From the NCBI GenBank assembly GCA_036337945.1, contig JAYZDF010000034.1, forward strand, positions 1 through 59,764: a DNA stretch of 59,764 bases, written 5' to 3'. This document shows positions 15,148 through 23,785 of the stretch, piece by piece. The stretch comes from JAYZDF01 sp036337945. Its GTDB lineage: Bacteria; Myxococcota; Kuafuiibacteriia; Kuafuiibacteriales; Kuafuiibacteriaceae. The notes under the pieces are model-generated. The model made no database searches, was not told the origin of the DNA, and saw nothing but the letters and a program-made list of their open reading frames with translations. The translations under genes were made by a program, and so were the position numbers. Every line of letters starts with the position of its first letter. Positions within the stretch are counted from its first letter, which is position 1.

Positions 15148-17064
15148 ATGTTGAGAGTCAGCAGCTTTCTTCCACTCATTTTGGCATTTTGTTGGGCTTG
15201 CGATGACGATGCATCAAGCAAGGCCGAAAAGGCTTGCAACCGCTTAGACCAAGCCTGGAGCCTCCCCAAGCCGGCCCCAAACTGCTCGAAACGTTCCACG
15301 CCACGGGATTTGTCTGCAAAGAACAAACTATCGGTCGCCGTGTATCACTTTAATGTCCAATACGTGGCCGGTGGAGTTCGCGGATTTCCTGATGGTGAAA
15401 TCATCCCGCAATACGACTTAGACGAAAAACAAACGGAGGACCGAATCGTCACCGAAGGCTTAGAGCCAGTCTTAGATCTATATCTCGCAAATCCAACGTT
15501 TCATGCAGATATTGAACTCCAAGCCTACATGGTCGAGATCATTCAAGAGCGCCACCCCGAAGTGCTAAAAAAAATGTTGCAACTCGCGGACTCTGGGCAG
15601 GTTGATTTCGATAGCTTCCACTATTCTGACCAACTTTATGTTGCCTACCCACGCTTAGATATGGAGAGGTCCCTCGATTTAACCGAGCAAGTTTTCGAAA
15701 GTGCCTGTCTTCCTCTTGGGCTTTCTATCTTCACTCAGGAAGGACAGTACGCGCCGGGACAACTCTCATTGGCCAAAGCGCGTGGCTATCCTGTTTCAAT
15801 TCTTCCGAAAAACCTTTTCGTTCATCAATATGGAGAACAAGGACTTAAGGACGGGATCCTGTTTCAGGATCCAGACATAAGTGAACACACGGTACTCATC
15901 GGGGGGCGCAGCTTCACTTATGAAGACATCAACGGGAAACCTTTCGAGCTGCGGTGGAGATTTATGGACGATGGTGAGATTGCCTTTTCTAAGGATGAAC
16001 TCAATCCCTACTTTGGACTCGATTACGTACTAGACCCAGAACTCATCGCTCGTCACGCCGAAGAGCTAAAGCAACTTGAGTCCGAAGGATACGTCTTCGC
16101 CACCGTGGCTGAAGCAGTCAAAGCGATGAAAGCCCAAGGTGTTCCTACGCGAGCACTGCCTAATCTCTTAGACGGCACCTGGCAGCCAAAAAATACGCAA
16201 AACGTGTATCGATGGATGGGAGGTCCAGGCGTATTAAGACCTCAGGAAAATGACGGCGAGGTTCTCGCCGCGCTCTGGAGAGCAAGAACCCGCATTGCCC
16301 AAGCTGAGTCAGTGATAAGTGACCCATCAAAGCTCACTGCTGCATGGAGAGAAATATTACTGGGACAAGTCAGTGACTCCACAGGTTGGAACCCGTTCGC
16401 GGGCGAAATAAGTTATAGCTTTGAGCACGCAAACCTCGCCGAAGATCTGGTCAGTGATGCCTTCACTTGCTTAGGTGAAGAAGAGCCAGAGATGACACCT
16501 TGGACCTGCACGAAAGGCGATGAAGTCAATTTTGAAGATTTGGGTGTGACTTTCATAAGCGATAATTCTGATGATCCCGCATTAAACGGGCGCTTTACGG
16601 CCGTGGCTCACCGATGTCTCAATAATGACAAAGTTCATGTCCTTGAAGTAACAGGCTCAAAAACAACAGACCAAGAGCTCATTTTATTCGACGACCCACC
16701 CGAACTCGCAAAAGAACGAGATATTCAAGTTGGATTCACAAGGACTTCTAGCATTCATCGCTGGGTGATGGCGCTGGAAGACGAATTTAGAACCGTAGAC
16801 ACGTCCGCGATGGTCTTCGACTGGACAGGAGTTCCATTGCCCTACGGAGTGATTTCACTGAGCGATAAAGACTTTGTCGTTCAAGACAACGCGAGCGGTC
16901 GTACTGCGGTCTTATTCACCAACAAAGGTCAACATACAGACAAACTACGTTTTTATGACAAAACTGTTTCACGCAAAAGTGATGTACTTCGGCGTTGGTA
17001 TATTCTCACGGACATCTCAGACGAGCGCGCGCTACAATTAGCTCGCGATATCAACTTGCCCTAA
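15148..17064 (+). CDS. GH57-like glycoside hydrolase/deacetylase-fold lipoprotein
   Basis: About 638 residues from ATG 15148, chosen because it opens a lipoprotein signal (MLRVSSFLPLILAFCWAC); an upstream ATG at 15091 would bury it. The mature start (SVAVYHFNVQY) resembles the first conserved region of GH57-type beta/alpha barrels, and FTQEGQYAPG resembles the third, where Glu is the nucleophile in GH57. A late DGTW segment and a helical region follow, then a beta-rich C-terminal domain. GH57 enzymes act on alpha-glucans and related sugars with retention. The lipid anchor implies periplasmic or surface action. Fold call moderate; substrate unknown. A likely terminator follows at 17072. Confidence 0.65.
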   Translation: MLRVSSFLPLILAFCWACDDDASSKAEKACNRLDQAWSLPKPAPNCSKRSTPRDLSAKNKLSVAVYHFNVQYVAGGVRGFPDGEIIPQYDLDEKQTEDRIVTEGLEPVLDLYLANPTFHADIELQAYMVEIIQERHPEVLKKMLQLADSGQVDFDSFHYSDQLYVAYPRLDMERSLDLTEQVFESACLPLGLSIFTQEGQYAPGQLSLAKARGYPVSILPKNLFVHQYGEQGLKDGILFQDPDISEHTVLIGGRSFTYEDINGKPFELRWRFMDDGEIAFSKDELNPYFGLDYVLDPELIARHAEELKQLESEGYVFATVAEAVKAMKAQGVPTRALPNLLDGTWQPKNTQNVYRWMGGPGVLRPQENDGEVLAALWRARTRIAQAESVISDPSKLTAAWREILLGQVSDSTGWNPFAGEISYSFEHANLAEDLVSDAFTCLGEEEPEMTPWTCTKGDEVNFEDLGVTFISDNSDDPALNGRFTAVAHRCLNNDKVHVLEVTGSKTTDQELILFDDPPELAKERDIQVGFTRTSSIHRWVMALEDEFRTVDTSAMVFDWTGVPLPYGVISLSDKDFVVQDNASGRTAVLFTNKGQHTDKLRFYDKTVSRKSDVLRRWYILTDISDERALQLARDINLP

Positions 17065-17065
17065 A

Positions 17066-18472
17066 CTAACGAGACCAGCCGGTCTTTTTTCGTTTTAATA
17101 AGTGTTTTGGAGTTCCCCAGAATACTTCCCCTCTCTTTTTACCGATACCTGCCATTGTTTTCGCATCATAGAATTCTGGTTTATTTTGGGCTGCGCTCAT
17201 TCTGTAATTCTTGAAGTATAAGTTATCGTCTGCGACAAATTCCTCAGGGAAGTCGGCATCAATCACCGTCATCGTCATATTCTTCAACATCTCGATGGTG
17301 TTTTCATAAATCTTATCTGACTGCTCCGAGACTACACGCTGATGTTGTTTATCAATTTCTTTTCCTCGAAGTCCTAGCTCTTCAGAAATATTGAGGAGCT
17401 TCTTTTCTAATTTTTCATGTTCGTGAATCAACTTTCCATCGTACACAGAGCGTAGGTCAGAAGCGATAACCTCACGGGCAATGCCTAGAAAAGGATCAGA
17501 ATCCCGACGAGCGCGAAGCTGCTCTATATGGTGTTTTTTCACTTCTCGCACGGTTCCGTCCATGACACGAACAGGGAGACTCTCTGTCAGGTTGCGGACC
17601 AAATCCTTCCCGCTCACCTGGCGAACAACACTGGATTTTGGCAAACCACGTAATCGCTTTGGCTTATTGGTGAGTAAATATATAATGTTTCGGCGCTCAC
17701 CAGGATTGAAAGCCGAAAGTCGCATGGGAATCACAAGCTTCTTACTCTTGAACCGAAAGCCCATTGCCTGAACCGCACCATCAAAACCTGTACCTGGCGA
17801 TGAGGAATTAATCTTTCGCATGCCGGGTTGCGGTTTCACGCTAATTTTTGCGCCAATTTTTGCTTTGACAGCAACAAAGCACCAGCCATCTTTGACGTAG
17901 TCGTTCGTAACGTCATCCATGCCCTCCGGATAGCGAAACTTCTGCTCGTCCATCCACCCCTTTAGAGCCCGTGCGCTTCCGGCTTCAAGAACCGCAACCT
18001 CATACATGCCTAGAGCCTCTCGACTAATGACCTTAACTTCGTCTTCCGCCAACTCCACTGATTTGCGGGCTACCGCACCCAACATGGCACCGCCGCCTTT
18101 GCTACGCAGTCCTCGAGGTCTGAAGCGTGGCTTTATCCATAATGGGATTTCTGGAGGGTCAATCACGTTTTGGATATGAGCAAAGGTGTCATCTGGTACT
18201 TTCCGAATAGCTGGCGGCGACGGAAAGGGTATCAACATGCCGAATTGTTCGATCTTACCCGAGAAGCCAGGACGCAGAACCATCGTTTCGATTCCGTCAC
18301 TATAAGCGACATACGTTTTTTGCGGGCCAATTCTTTTGATCGGTGTATCACTCGGATTCGTCCAAGCCGGAGGGACCATGCCGCAGGGGTCTGCAAAAGC
18401 GGGCCCCGTCGTAGGCATCATTATCCCAACCAGAGTTGCTGCAAATAGCATTGATTTATACATCGTTTTCAT
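17066..18472 (-). CDS. DUF2330 domain secreted protein
   Basis: A 468-residue protein with a signal peptide (MKTMYKSMLFAATLVGIMMP, cleavage near PAFA-DPCG). The mature N-terminus CGMVPP followed by KTYVAYSDGIETMVLRPGF matches DUF2330, a family found mainly in Myxococcota and Planctomycetes with no known biochemistry. The C-terminal 130 residues are charged and helical (coiled-coil-like around EKLEKKLLNISEEL). The last codons (KKTGWSR) also encode, on the other strand, the terminator of the convergent GH57-like gene. It lies downstream of two secreted proteins at 18615-20041 and may share their transcript. Confidence 0.8.
   Translation of the reverse strand: MKTMYKSMLFAATLVGIMMPTTGPAFADPCGMVPPAWTNPSDTPIKRIGPQKTYVAYSDGIETMVLRPGFSGKIEQFGMLIPFPSPPAIRKVPDDTFAHIQNVIDPPEIPLWIKPRFRPRGLRSKGGGAMLGAVARKSVELAEDEVKVISREALGMYEVAVLEAGSARALKGWMDEQKFRYPEGMDDVTNDYVKDGWCFVAVKAKIGAKISVKPQPGMRKINSSSPGTGFDGAVQAMGFRFKSKKLVIPMRLSAFNPGERRNIIYLLTNKPKRLRGLPKSSVVRQVSGKDLVRNLTESLPVRVMDGTVREVKKHHIEQLRARRDSDPFLGIAREVIASDLRSVYDGKLIHEHEKLEKKLLNISEELGLRGKEIDKQHQRVVSEQSDKIYENTIEMLKNMTMTVIDADFPEEFVADDNLYFKNYRMSAAQNKPEFYDAKTMAGIGKKRGEVFWGTPKHLLKRKKTGWSR
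17072..17090 (+). terminator. Intrinsic terminator of the GH57-like gene, inside the opposing coding end
   Basis: AGACC-AGCC-GGTCT followed by five more T forms a short stem plus U-tract eight bases after the stop at 17064. The same bases encode the last residues of the convergent DUF2330 protein. A 5-bp stem is short but the T-run is clean. Confidence 0.55.
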
Positions 18473-18590
18473 CCTTCAATCGCACTCGATAATCCAACCG
18501 AACTCGTTCATTCCAATCACCATTACTTGTAAAGAAATGGTCTAATACTTCCCATCTTCGATCATCACCTTGCACCGTGAACCACGGGCC

Positions 18591-18609
18591 GGCCGCAAAG
18601 TATGCGGCC
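18591..18609 (-). terminator. GC-rich hairpin after the 18615-20041 unit
   Basis: GGCCGC and GCGGCC are perfect 6-bp arms around a 7-base loop, just downstream of the stop at 18615 on the minus strand. No T-run follows, so termination would be weak or factor-assisted. It lies in the 142-base gap before the DUF2330 start. Confidence 0.4.
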
Positions 18610-18614
18610 TCAAT

Positions 18615-19088
18615 TCATAGGCGGGCCCATAGGTGTTTGACTCCGACACGCATCACCGTTCCGCTAATTTCAAACGGCAACCGCTCTCCTCGAGCTGGAA
18701 CATTGAGGTGAACTTTTTCACCGATTTTAACCTCAGCAGGTTCAAGGTGAGCGACAACTTCGCCGCGATCATTGACTAATCGCGCTTCTACAATTGCGAC
18801 TTGTTTCGACAACTGGTTTTGGAGATTCTTACGATGCTCGTCATCCAACGGAGTGTTTGCGTATTCGGTAAGATAATCTCTAACTTGTTCGCCGTGATAC
18901 AAAAGCGTTTCTAAAGCAATAGATGCACTTTCGACATCGCTGTCTTGGTAAGCTTGAATCCAGCCGACAAGCTCGTCTGGTTCAAGTGGTCCGTCTCCAT
19001 GTTTCGCCACAGCACAACCAGTCTTACATGGCGCCGCAAACGAAGATGCCGAAAGACAGAGCAGTGCAATCAACATTAAAATTCGCAT
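18615..19088 (-). CDS. Small secreted hypothetical protein
   Basis: A 157-residue protein with a strong signal peptide (MRILMLIALLCLSASSFA, then APCKTGC). The mature N-terminus has two close Cys, followed by a helical region and a beta-rich C-terminal third (IGEKVHLNVPARGERLPFEI). No family recognised. Its ATG overlaps the stop of the upstream HEAT-like gene as TAATG, so the two are translationally coupled and probably act together in the periplasm. Confidence 0.65.
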   Translation of the reverse strand: MRILMLIALLCLSASSFAAPCKTGCAVAKHGDGPLEPDELVGWIQAYQDSDVESASIALETLLYHGEQVRDYLTEYANTPLDDEHRKNLQNQLSKQVAIVEARLVNDRGEVVAHLEPAEVKIGEKVHLNVPARGERLPFEISGTVMRVGVKHLWARL

Positions 19089-20041
19089 TAGAGCTCCTCC
19101 AAAAGTAGGAAATAATCCGATGGTCGGTAACCACGAACTCGAACTCCAGCTCGCCGATGAAGAGATACGCTCCGTAAATTGTTCATCAATTGACGGGACT
19201 GCCCCTTTAGCCCTTGCCCTTCAGTGTACTGAAGCCACTGAATCAAATTGAACATCAGCTTACGCGCGGACTCTCGTGGCCATCGAATTCCTGGAACAAA
19301 CAAGCCTCCGCCTTTCCAAAAGACACCTTCTCGACCTCGTTTTGTAGTGTATCGATACATTTCAGCCAGCTGAGGTGCGATTTCACTTATTCCTTTCTCT
19401 TTCGCTATCGATCCCAGGTAAGACGCTGCCATTCGCCTCACACGATTATTTTCTGAGCTAAACATTACACGAGCGAGCTCTTTCATCGGCTGTCTTAGAA
19501 TCGCGGGAGCAATGGCTGAGGATATTTGTGGATTAGAAACAGCCAGCTTCAAAATAGACTCTACGTTTTCCGATTCCAACTGACCGCTCGACTCTAAAAG
19601 CTCTTGAGCACGTTTGCCCCAGGGTTGGTTCAGTGAAGGAGTTTGCCGAGTGTATCTAACAAGCTCCTGAAGTTCGCTAAGAGTAGTTGCGATTTCAATT
19701 CGTGCCGCGCGAGACCACGTTCGAATAAGTTCAGGAAGTGAGGAGTCCGTTGACCATGATTCGAGATATTTTTTCGATTTTGGACCCGCAATCCTCCCAG
19801 TGGCAACAACGGCCCAGCCTCGCGAAACAAGGGGTGCATCCGAAACCACAAGCGCCTCCAGGTGCGGGAGCATTTTCGTACCGTTCTCAATGATTTCGAG
19901 AGCAACCTTTGGGGCTTTGTCGACATCTAAGAGTTGGTTTACTAGACGTTTTTGAGACCGTTTGTCCGCGTATGCATTGGCGATTGGAATAGCGCAGAGC
20001 AGCCCTATAACCAGTATCGTCCGGGTTTTTTGTCCGTTCAT
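19088..20041 (-). CDS. Secreted HEAT-like alpha-solenoid protein
   Basis: A 317-residue protein with a signal peptide (TILVIGLLCAIPIANAYA). The mature part consists of helical pairs reminiscent of HEAT repeats (HLEALVVSDAPLVSRGWAVV, VRRMAASYLGSIA). HEAT solenoids usually bind proteins; no catalytic motif is seen. It is the first gene of a unit with the coupled 157-residue protein and perhaps the DUF2330 gene, suggesting an exported assembly. The exact role is unknown. Confidence 0.65.
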   Translation of the reverse strand: MNGQKTRTILVIGLLCAIPIANAYADKRSQKRLVNQLLDVDKAPKVALEIIENGTKMLPHLEALVVSDAPLVSRGWAVVATGRIAGPKSKKYLESWSTDSSLPELIRTWSRAARIEIATTLSELQELVRYTRQTPSLNQPWGKRAQELLESSGQLESENVESILKLAVSNPQISSAIAPAILRQPMKELARVMFSSENNRVRRMAASYLGSIAKEKGISEIAPQLAEMYRYTTKRGREGVFWKGGGLFVPGIRWPRESARKLMFNLIQWLQYTEGQGLKGQSRQLMNNLRSVSLHRRAGVRVRGYRPSDYFLLLEEL

Positions 20042-20143
20042 AGTGTTACAAACGTACCAGTTTTCGTGAAGATCTAAATGTCTGCTACAAAATTATTTGT
20101 CTGAATACTGTGATCGCGCGCACTGAATACGACACGACGAATC

Positions 20144-21874
20144 CTATAGACCGACGCGAGCACGAAAATCTTGAACTAATGATTCCAGGATTTTATCCCC
20201 TGTCTGTTTGACTGCCTGTTCTGTAGAATTCTCACCGATTTCTAAGTTCACTTCGAGATAAAGCTTTATTTTTGGCTCAGTACCACTTGGACGAATGGCC
20301 GCTCTCCCACCATCAAACTCATATATGAGTGCGTTCGTCACGGGGGTGTCAGGCGTACTCACTGGTTCCGCACCTCGCTTTGTCTTCGTTTGAGCAACCA
20401 GATCCCACGTGCTCGTAACCATGTGGCCAGCAAGTTCATCAAGTCCTTCGGCGCGCAAAGTGGTCATGATCGAAGCAATCTTTTCAGCACCCTCTTGACC
20501 AGATAGCGTGGCGCTAAATTGTCGAGTCATGAAGTATCCAAATTCTCGTCTAATCTCAGAAAGACGGTCGAGAACCGTCTTATTCTCAGCCTTACACATT
20601 TCAGCAATTTCTGAAAAAATTAGAGCCGCAGACACTCCGTCCTTGTCTCGTACTAAAGGCCCAACACTAAAACCAATGGCTTCCTCAAAACCAAACACGA
20701 AGTTCGCGCCGGTTTTTTCGGCTTCGAGAGCATTATTCGCAATCCACTTAAAGCCAGTGAGTGTTTCTTTATATTGAACTCCTAGCCGCTGGGCGATATG
20801 GCCCAGCTGCGTTGATGATACGACTGTTGTCATGACTAAGCGGTTTTGACCGCCCTCAGGTCGTGTCGTCAAAAGATGATGACCCATAATTAATCCCATC
20901 TCGTTACCAGAAAGTGCGACAGCATTTCGATCAGCGTCAAAAATAACCGCTGCCAGGCGATCGGCGTCTGGGTCATTAGCTAAAATGATGTCGGCCTGCA
21001 CTTCTTCAGCCATCTTCATAGCAAGGTCGAGTGCTCCATCTTCTTCAGGGTTAGGAAATTCAACAGTCGGAAAATCTGGGTCAGGTGTGCATTGTTCGTC
21101 GACCAAACTCAATGAAGCGTAGCCGGCGTCCTTCAAAACTCTAGAGACTAATTCCGTGCCCACGCCATGCATAGCGGAATAGACAATTCGAAGATTTTTT
21201 TTGGGAGCAGAGAGATGACTAAGTTCTAAGACTTTCTTCACATACTCATCTGCGAGATGATCTATCAATTCGAAATTGCTATCGCCAAGCTCGATCTCAC
21301 AGGCCGGAGGCGCCGCAGCAATTTGTGCCGCGATGCCTTTATCGTGAGGTGGAATAATTTGAGCCCCGTTCTCCCAATAAACCTTATAACCATTGTACGC
21401 AGGTGGGTTGTGGCTCGCAGTCACCATGACTCCGGCCGCAGCCCTTGTCGCTGTGACTGCATACGCAGTTAGCGGAGTCGGTGCGGGATTATTAAGCACC
21501 ATAGTCTTGAATCCGAGAGCACGAGCAACTCGCGCGGTCGTTTGTAGAAAAATATCAGAGCCATGACGGGCGTCGCGACCAATGACTATACCCCGAGATT
21601 TTGCTTCGGGAATATGCTGCTGCAAATAATTAAGAAGTCCATAGGTGACGCGTGTAACAACAGCGACATTCATCCTTGATTCGCCGGCCCCTACTAGTCC
21701 ACGAATACCTGCCGTACCGAATGTTAACGAGCCATGAAATCGTGCATCGAGTTCGGCTAGGGCTGCTGACTCACCTTCTTTCGCCTGACGGATAATCTCC
21801 TCGAGTTCCTTCCTCGTGGATACATGTGGATCTTGTGCGGCCCATTTCTCGGCCTCCGCAATTTTTACATTCAA
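20144..21874 (-). CDS. Alpha-D-phosphohexomutase (phosphoglucomutase/phosphomannomutase)
   Basis: A 576-residue protein, full length for the PGM2/PgcA-like branch. The catalytic phosphoserine is S154 in VTASHNPP; the Mg site is D301/D303/D305 in NDPDADR; the sugar loop GFEEAIGFS and the phosphate-binding RPSGTEPKIK are intact. It interconverts hexose 1- and 6-phosphates for glycogen, envelope polysaccharide and sugar-nucleotide synthesis. The start is a TTG at 21874 with GAGAA just upstream; no in-frame ATG gives the full N-terminal domain. It lies 14 bases after the 205-residue lipoprotein gene on the same strand. Confidence 0.92.
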   Translation of the reverse strand: MNVKIAEAEKWAAQDPHVSTRKELEEIIRQAKEGESAALAELDARFHGSLTFGTAGIRGLVGAGESRMNVAVVTRVTYGLLNYLQQHIPEAKSRGIVIGRDARHGSDIFLQTTARVARALGFKTMVLNNPAPTPLTAYAVTATRAAAGVMVTASHNPPAYNGYKVYWENGAQIIPPHDKGIAAQIAAAPPACEIELGDSNFELIDHLADEYVKKVLELSHLSAPKKNLRIVYSAMHGVGTELVSRVLKDAGYASLSLVDEQCTPDPDFPTVEFPNPEEDGALDLAMKMAEEVQADIILANDPDADRLAAVIFDADRNAVALSGNEMGLIMGHHLLTTRPEGGQNRLVMTTVVSSTQLGHIAQRLGVQYKETLTGFKWIANNALEAEKTGANFVFGFEEAIGFSVGPLVRDKDGVSAALIFSEIAEMCKAENKTVLDRLSEIRREFGYFMTRQFSATLSGQEGAEKIASIMTTLRAEGLDELAGHMVTSTWDLVAQTKTKRGAEPVSTPDTPVTNALIYEFDGGRAAIRPSGTEPKIKLYLEVNLEIGENSTEQAVKQTGDKILESLVQDFRARVGL

Positions 21875-21888
21875 TTGATTCTCGTAAT

Positions 21889-22506
21889 TTATTGAGCAAT
21901 ATCGTCAGGACAGCGCACTGGCGCACCTTGTTCAGAATATCTGAGCAAGCCTTGCTGGATTTCAGTCCACGTTTCAGATTGAACGAGGTTGAGGCGACAC
22001 CCCAAACGAAAGCCACGTTCAAAAGCATTTTGAGCAGCAATTTGGGCAGGAAATTTCTTGTCTTGTACAACTTCGCGAACCACTTCAGCGCCCACCGTTT
22101 CGTCAGTCATTTGTAATTCCGCAAAAGCGTCTAACAATTGAGTAAGATCATCCCAAGCTCGCGCTTGAATTAGAACGGCTTGCAGTTGTTGTGTCGGAAT
22201 AGAGCGATCGTCTAATTCCAAGCTGATGAGTTTTCTCGATATTGCTTCGAGGTCATTTACACCTTGGCCCCAACCGAAATGTTTCGTCGTGTCAGTCGGA
22301 CCACGAAGAGCCAATTCAATTTTGTCGAGGGCCTCTTCGCTTTGTGCGGACAGTGCAGTCAACTCGCGGTCAATCAGTGACTGGTCCTCAGCCACGCAGG
22401 CCACAAGATGCAGCGCGATCATCGTAGCTATGAATGACTTCAACCCGCTCACCGCGTCTTCATTACTAACGAAAGTTCTGGCAGTTGCAAAGTTCTCCTT
22501 CATCAA
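21889..22506 (-). CDS. Hypothetical predicted lipoprotein
   Basis: A 205-residue protein. A hydrophobic segment ending in ALHLVAC around residues 28-37 fits a lipoprotein signal, with the Cys as the acylated residue; the N-terminal region before it is rather long, so the true start may be internal. The rest is helical and acidic and ends in two Cys-containing turns. No family recognised. It sits between the WD40-like gene and the mutase, all on the minus strand with 14- and 34-base gaps, so a shared transcript is likely. Confidence 0.6.
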   Translation of the reverse strand: MMKENFATARTFVSNEDAVSGLKSFIATMIALHLVACVAEDQSLIDRELTALSAQSEEALDKIELALRGPTDTTKHFGWGQGVNDLEAISRKLISLELDDRSIPTQQLQAVLIQARAWDDLTQLLDAFAELQMTDETVGAEVVREVVQDKKFPAQIAAQNAFERGFRLGCRLNLVQSETWTEIQQGLLRYSEQGAPVRCPDDIAQ

Positions 22507-22540
22507 GTCACGAATTGATGAAGAATAACACTAGTTAACC

Positions 22541-23773
22541 CTAACCTGAAGTCAGTAACCGAGCACGTTCATCTTCGAGAAGTTTCCAGCTGCGTAGATA
22601 CCCATCCTGGCTTAATGAAAACAAGCGGTCACCCACGGGATGAAATTGTACTTTTCGCAAGCTGCGATCTGCCACGCGAAAAACTCTTAGCCGCCAAGCG
22701 GTTTCAAAGGATTCAGGCAACCAAGCAAACAAAACGGTGCCGGTGACTAAACCTATCGCCAGCATACCGCCACCAGGATACCATGCTAGTGATACGATTC
22801 GCGAACGGCCCTCATCATGCAGCCAAATCTGACTCACCCGTTCTCCAGTGTGAGCATCAATAATATCTATTCTCTCGTCATAAACTCCAATCGCAATTAG
22901 GTCACCTAAGTGAGTTCGACCAAAAGCACTGGCGTGACAACTGAAGACTGAACCGGTCTGGTTTCGTCCAATATCGAGATCCCAATCGATCGCTCCAGAA
23001 TCCAGGGAAATTCTGCGAAGAAACACATTCTCTTCAGTAATTACATACAAGGAATCTTTATCGGGCACGAGCAAGTGCCCAGCAAGCTCTGTCTCTCTCT
23101 GAATGCGGTGGAGTACATTCGTTTCGTAGTCCAAAATCACAGGGCTGCGACATGAACGCCCGCCCCTCGCTCGTGTAATACGTTTGTACAACGCGTCGGC
23201 ATAAGGTTGCTTGGCTATCAGTTCCTCGTTCGCGACGTCATGAGGCATGGTTGCGACAATACCGGTTCGCACCGGGCGAGATTCGATCTCCGCCTCCTGC
23301 ATGGAGGCAACGTCAAAGGGTGAGGCTTCTGCGGGCTTCGGAAGCGGTGAGAGGCTTTCTTTATAACAATCGGCACCCAGCGGAATAAAATCAAAGGGTC
23401 CAGTAAATGGGAGTCTCGTAATTTCTCTAAAGCGATCGAGATCAATCACCGCCATTCCTGACTCCCAGCCATCAATCAGTGGGAGATGAGCTAGGGCGCG
23501 TGAAACAGAAGCGTCGACACGAATGGGAGGGACAAACGGAAGAATGGCATACGGAACAGGTTCCCATTCGTCGAGCTTCCTAAGCTCAAGACGACCCACA
23601 GAATCTACGGTCGTCCCCTGCCGTCCGAGAATAAGTTTTTCTTGCGGAAGGATCGCAAAATCCTGCGAGTCTTTTGGAACGGGAAACTTGTCGCAACCTG
23701 GACGTAACCCAAGAACAGGCTCTTCACGGTCTACCTCAAAGGTAATCGTTGATATTCGTCGACCTACAACCAA
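22541..23773 (-). CDS. WD40-like beta-propeller protein
   Basis: A 410-residue protein with propeller-like strands; late blades are clearest (IVSLAWYPGGGMLAIGL, VQFHPVGDRLFSLSQDG, then LRSWKL). No signal peptide. The start is weak: a TTG at 23773 with AGGA across the upstream stop. The frame is continuous with the upstream htrA frame, separated only by its TAG and four codons (EYSL), so a readthrough or ancestral fusion is possible. If separately made it should be cytoplasmic; if fused, periplasmic with the protease. Propeller call moderate; role unknown. Confidence 0.65.
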   Translation of the reverse strand: MVVGRRISTITFEVDREEPVLGLRPGCDKFPVPKDSQDFAILPQEKLILGRQGTTVDSVGRLELRKLDEWEPVPYAILPFVPPIRVDASVSRALAHLPLIDGWESGMAVIDLDRFREITRLPFTGPFDFIPLGADCYKESLSPLPKPAEASPFDVASMQEAEIESRPVRTGIVATMPHDVANEELIAKQPYADALYKRITRARGGRSCRSPVILDYETNVLHRIQRETELAGHLLVPDKDSLYVITEENVFLRRISLDSGAIDWDLDIGRNQTGSVFSCHASAFGRTHLGDLIAIGVYDERIDIIDAHTGERVSQIWLHDEGRSRIVSLAWYPGGGMLAIGLVTGTVLFAWLPESFETAWRLRVFRVADRSLRKVQFHPVGDRLFSLSQDGYLRSWKLLEDERARLLTSG

Positions 23774-23785
23774 CAGCGAGTATTC

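Noticed and set aside
15039..15326. 95-codon minus-strand ORF ending at the orphan terminator
   Set aside because: It is antisense to the GH57-like lipoprotein signal and N-terminus, has no recognised domain, and the opposite frame has clear protein features. A non-coding RNA remains possible.
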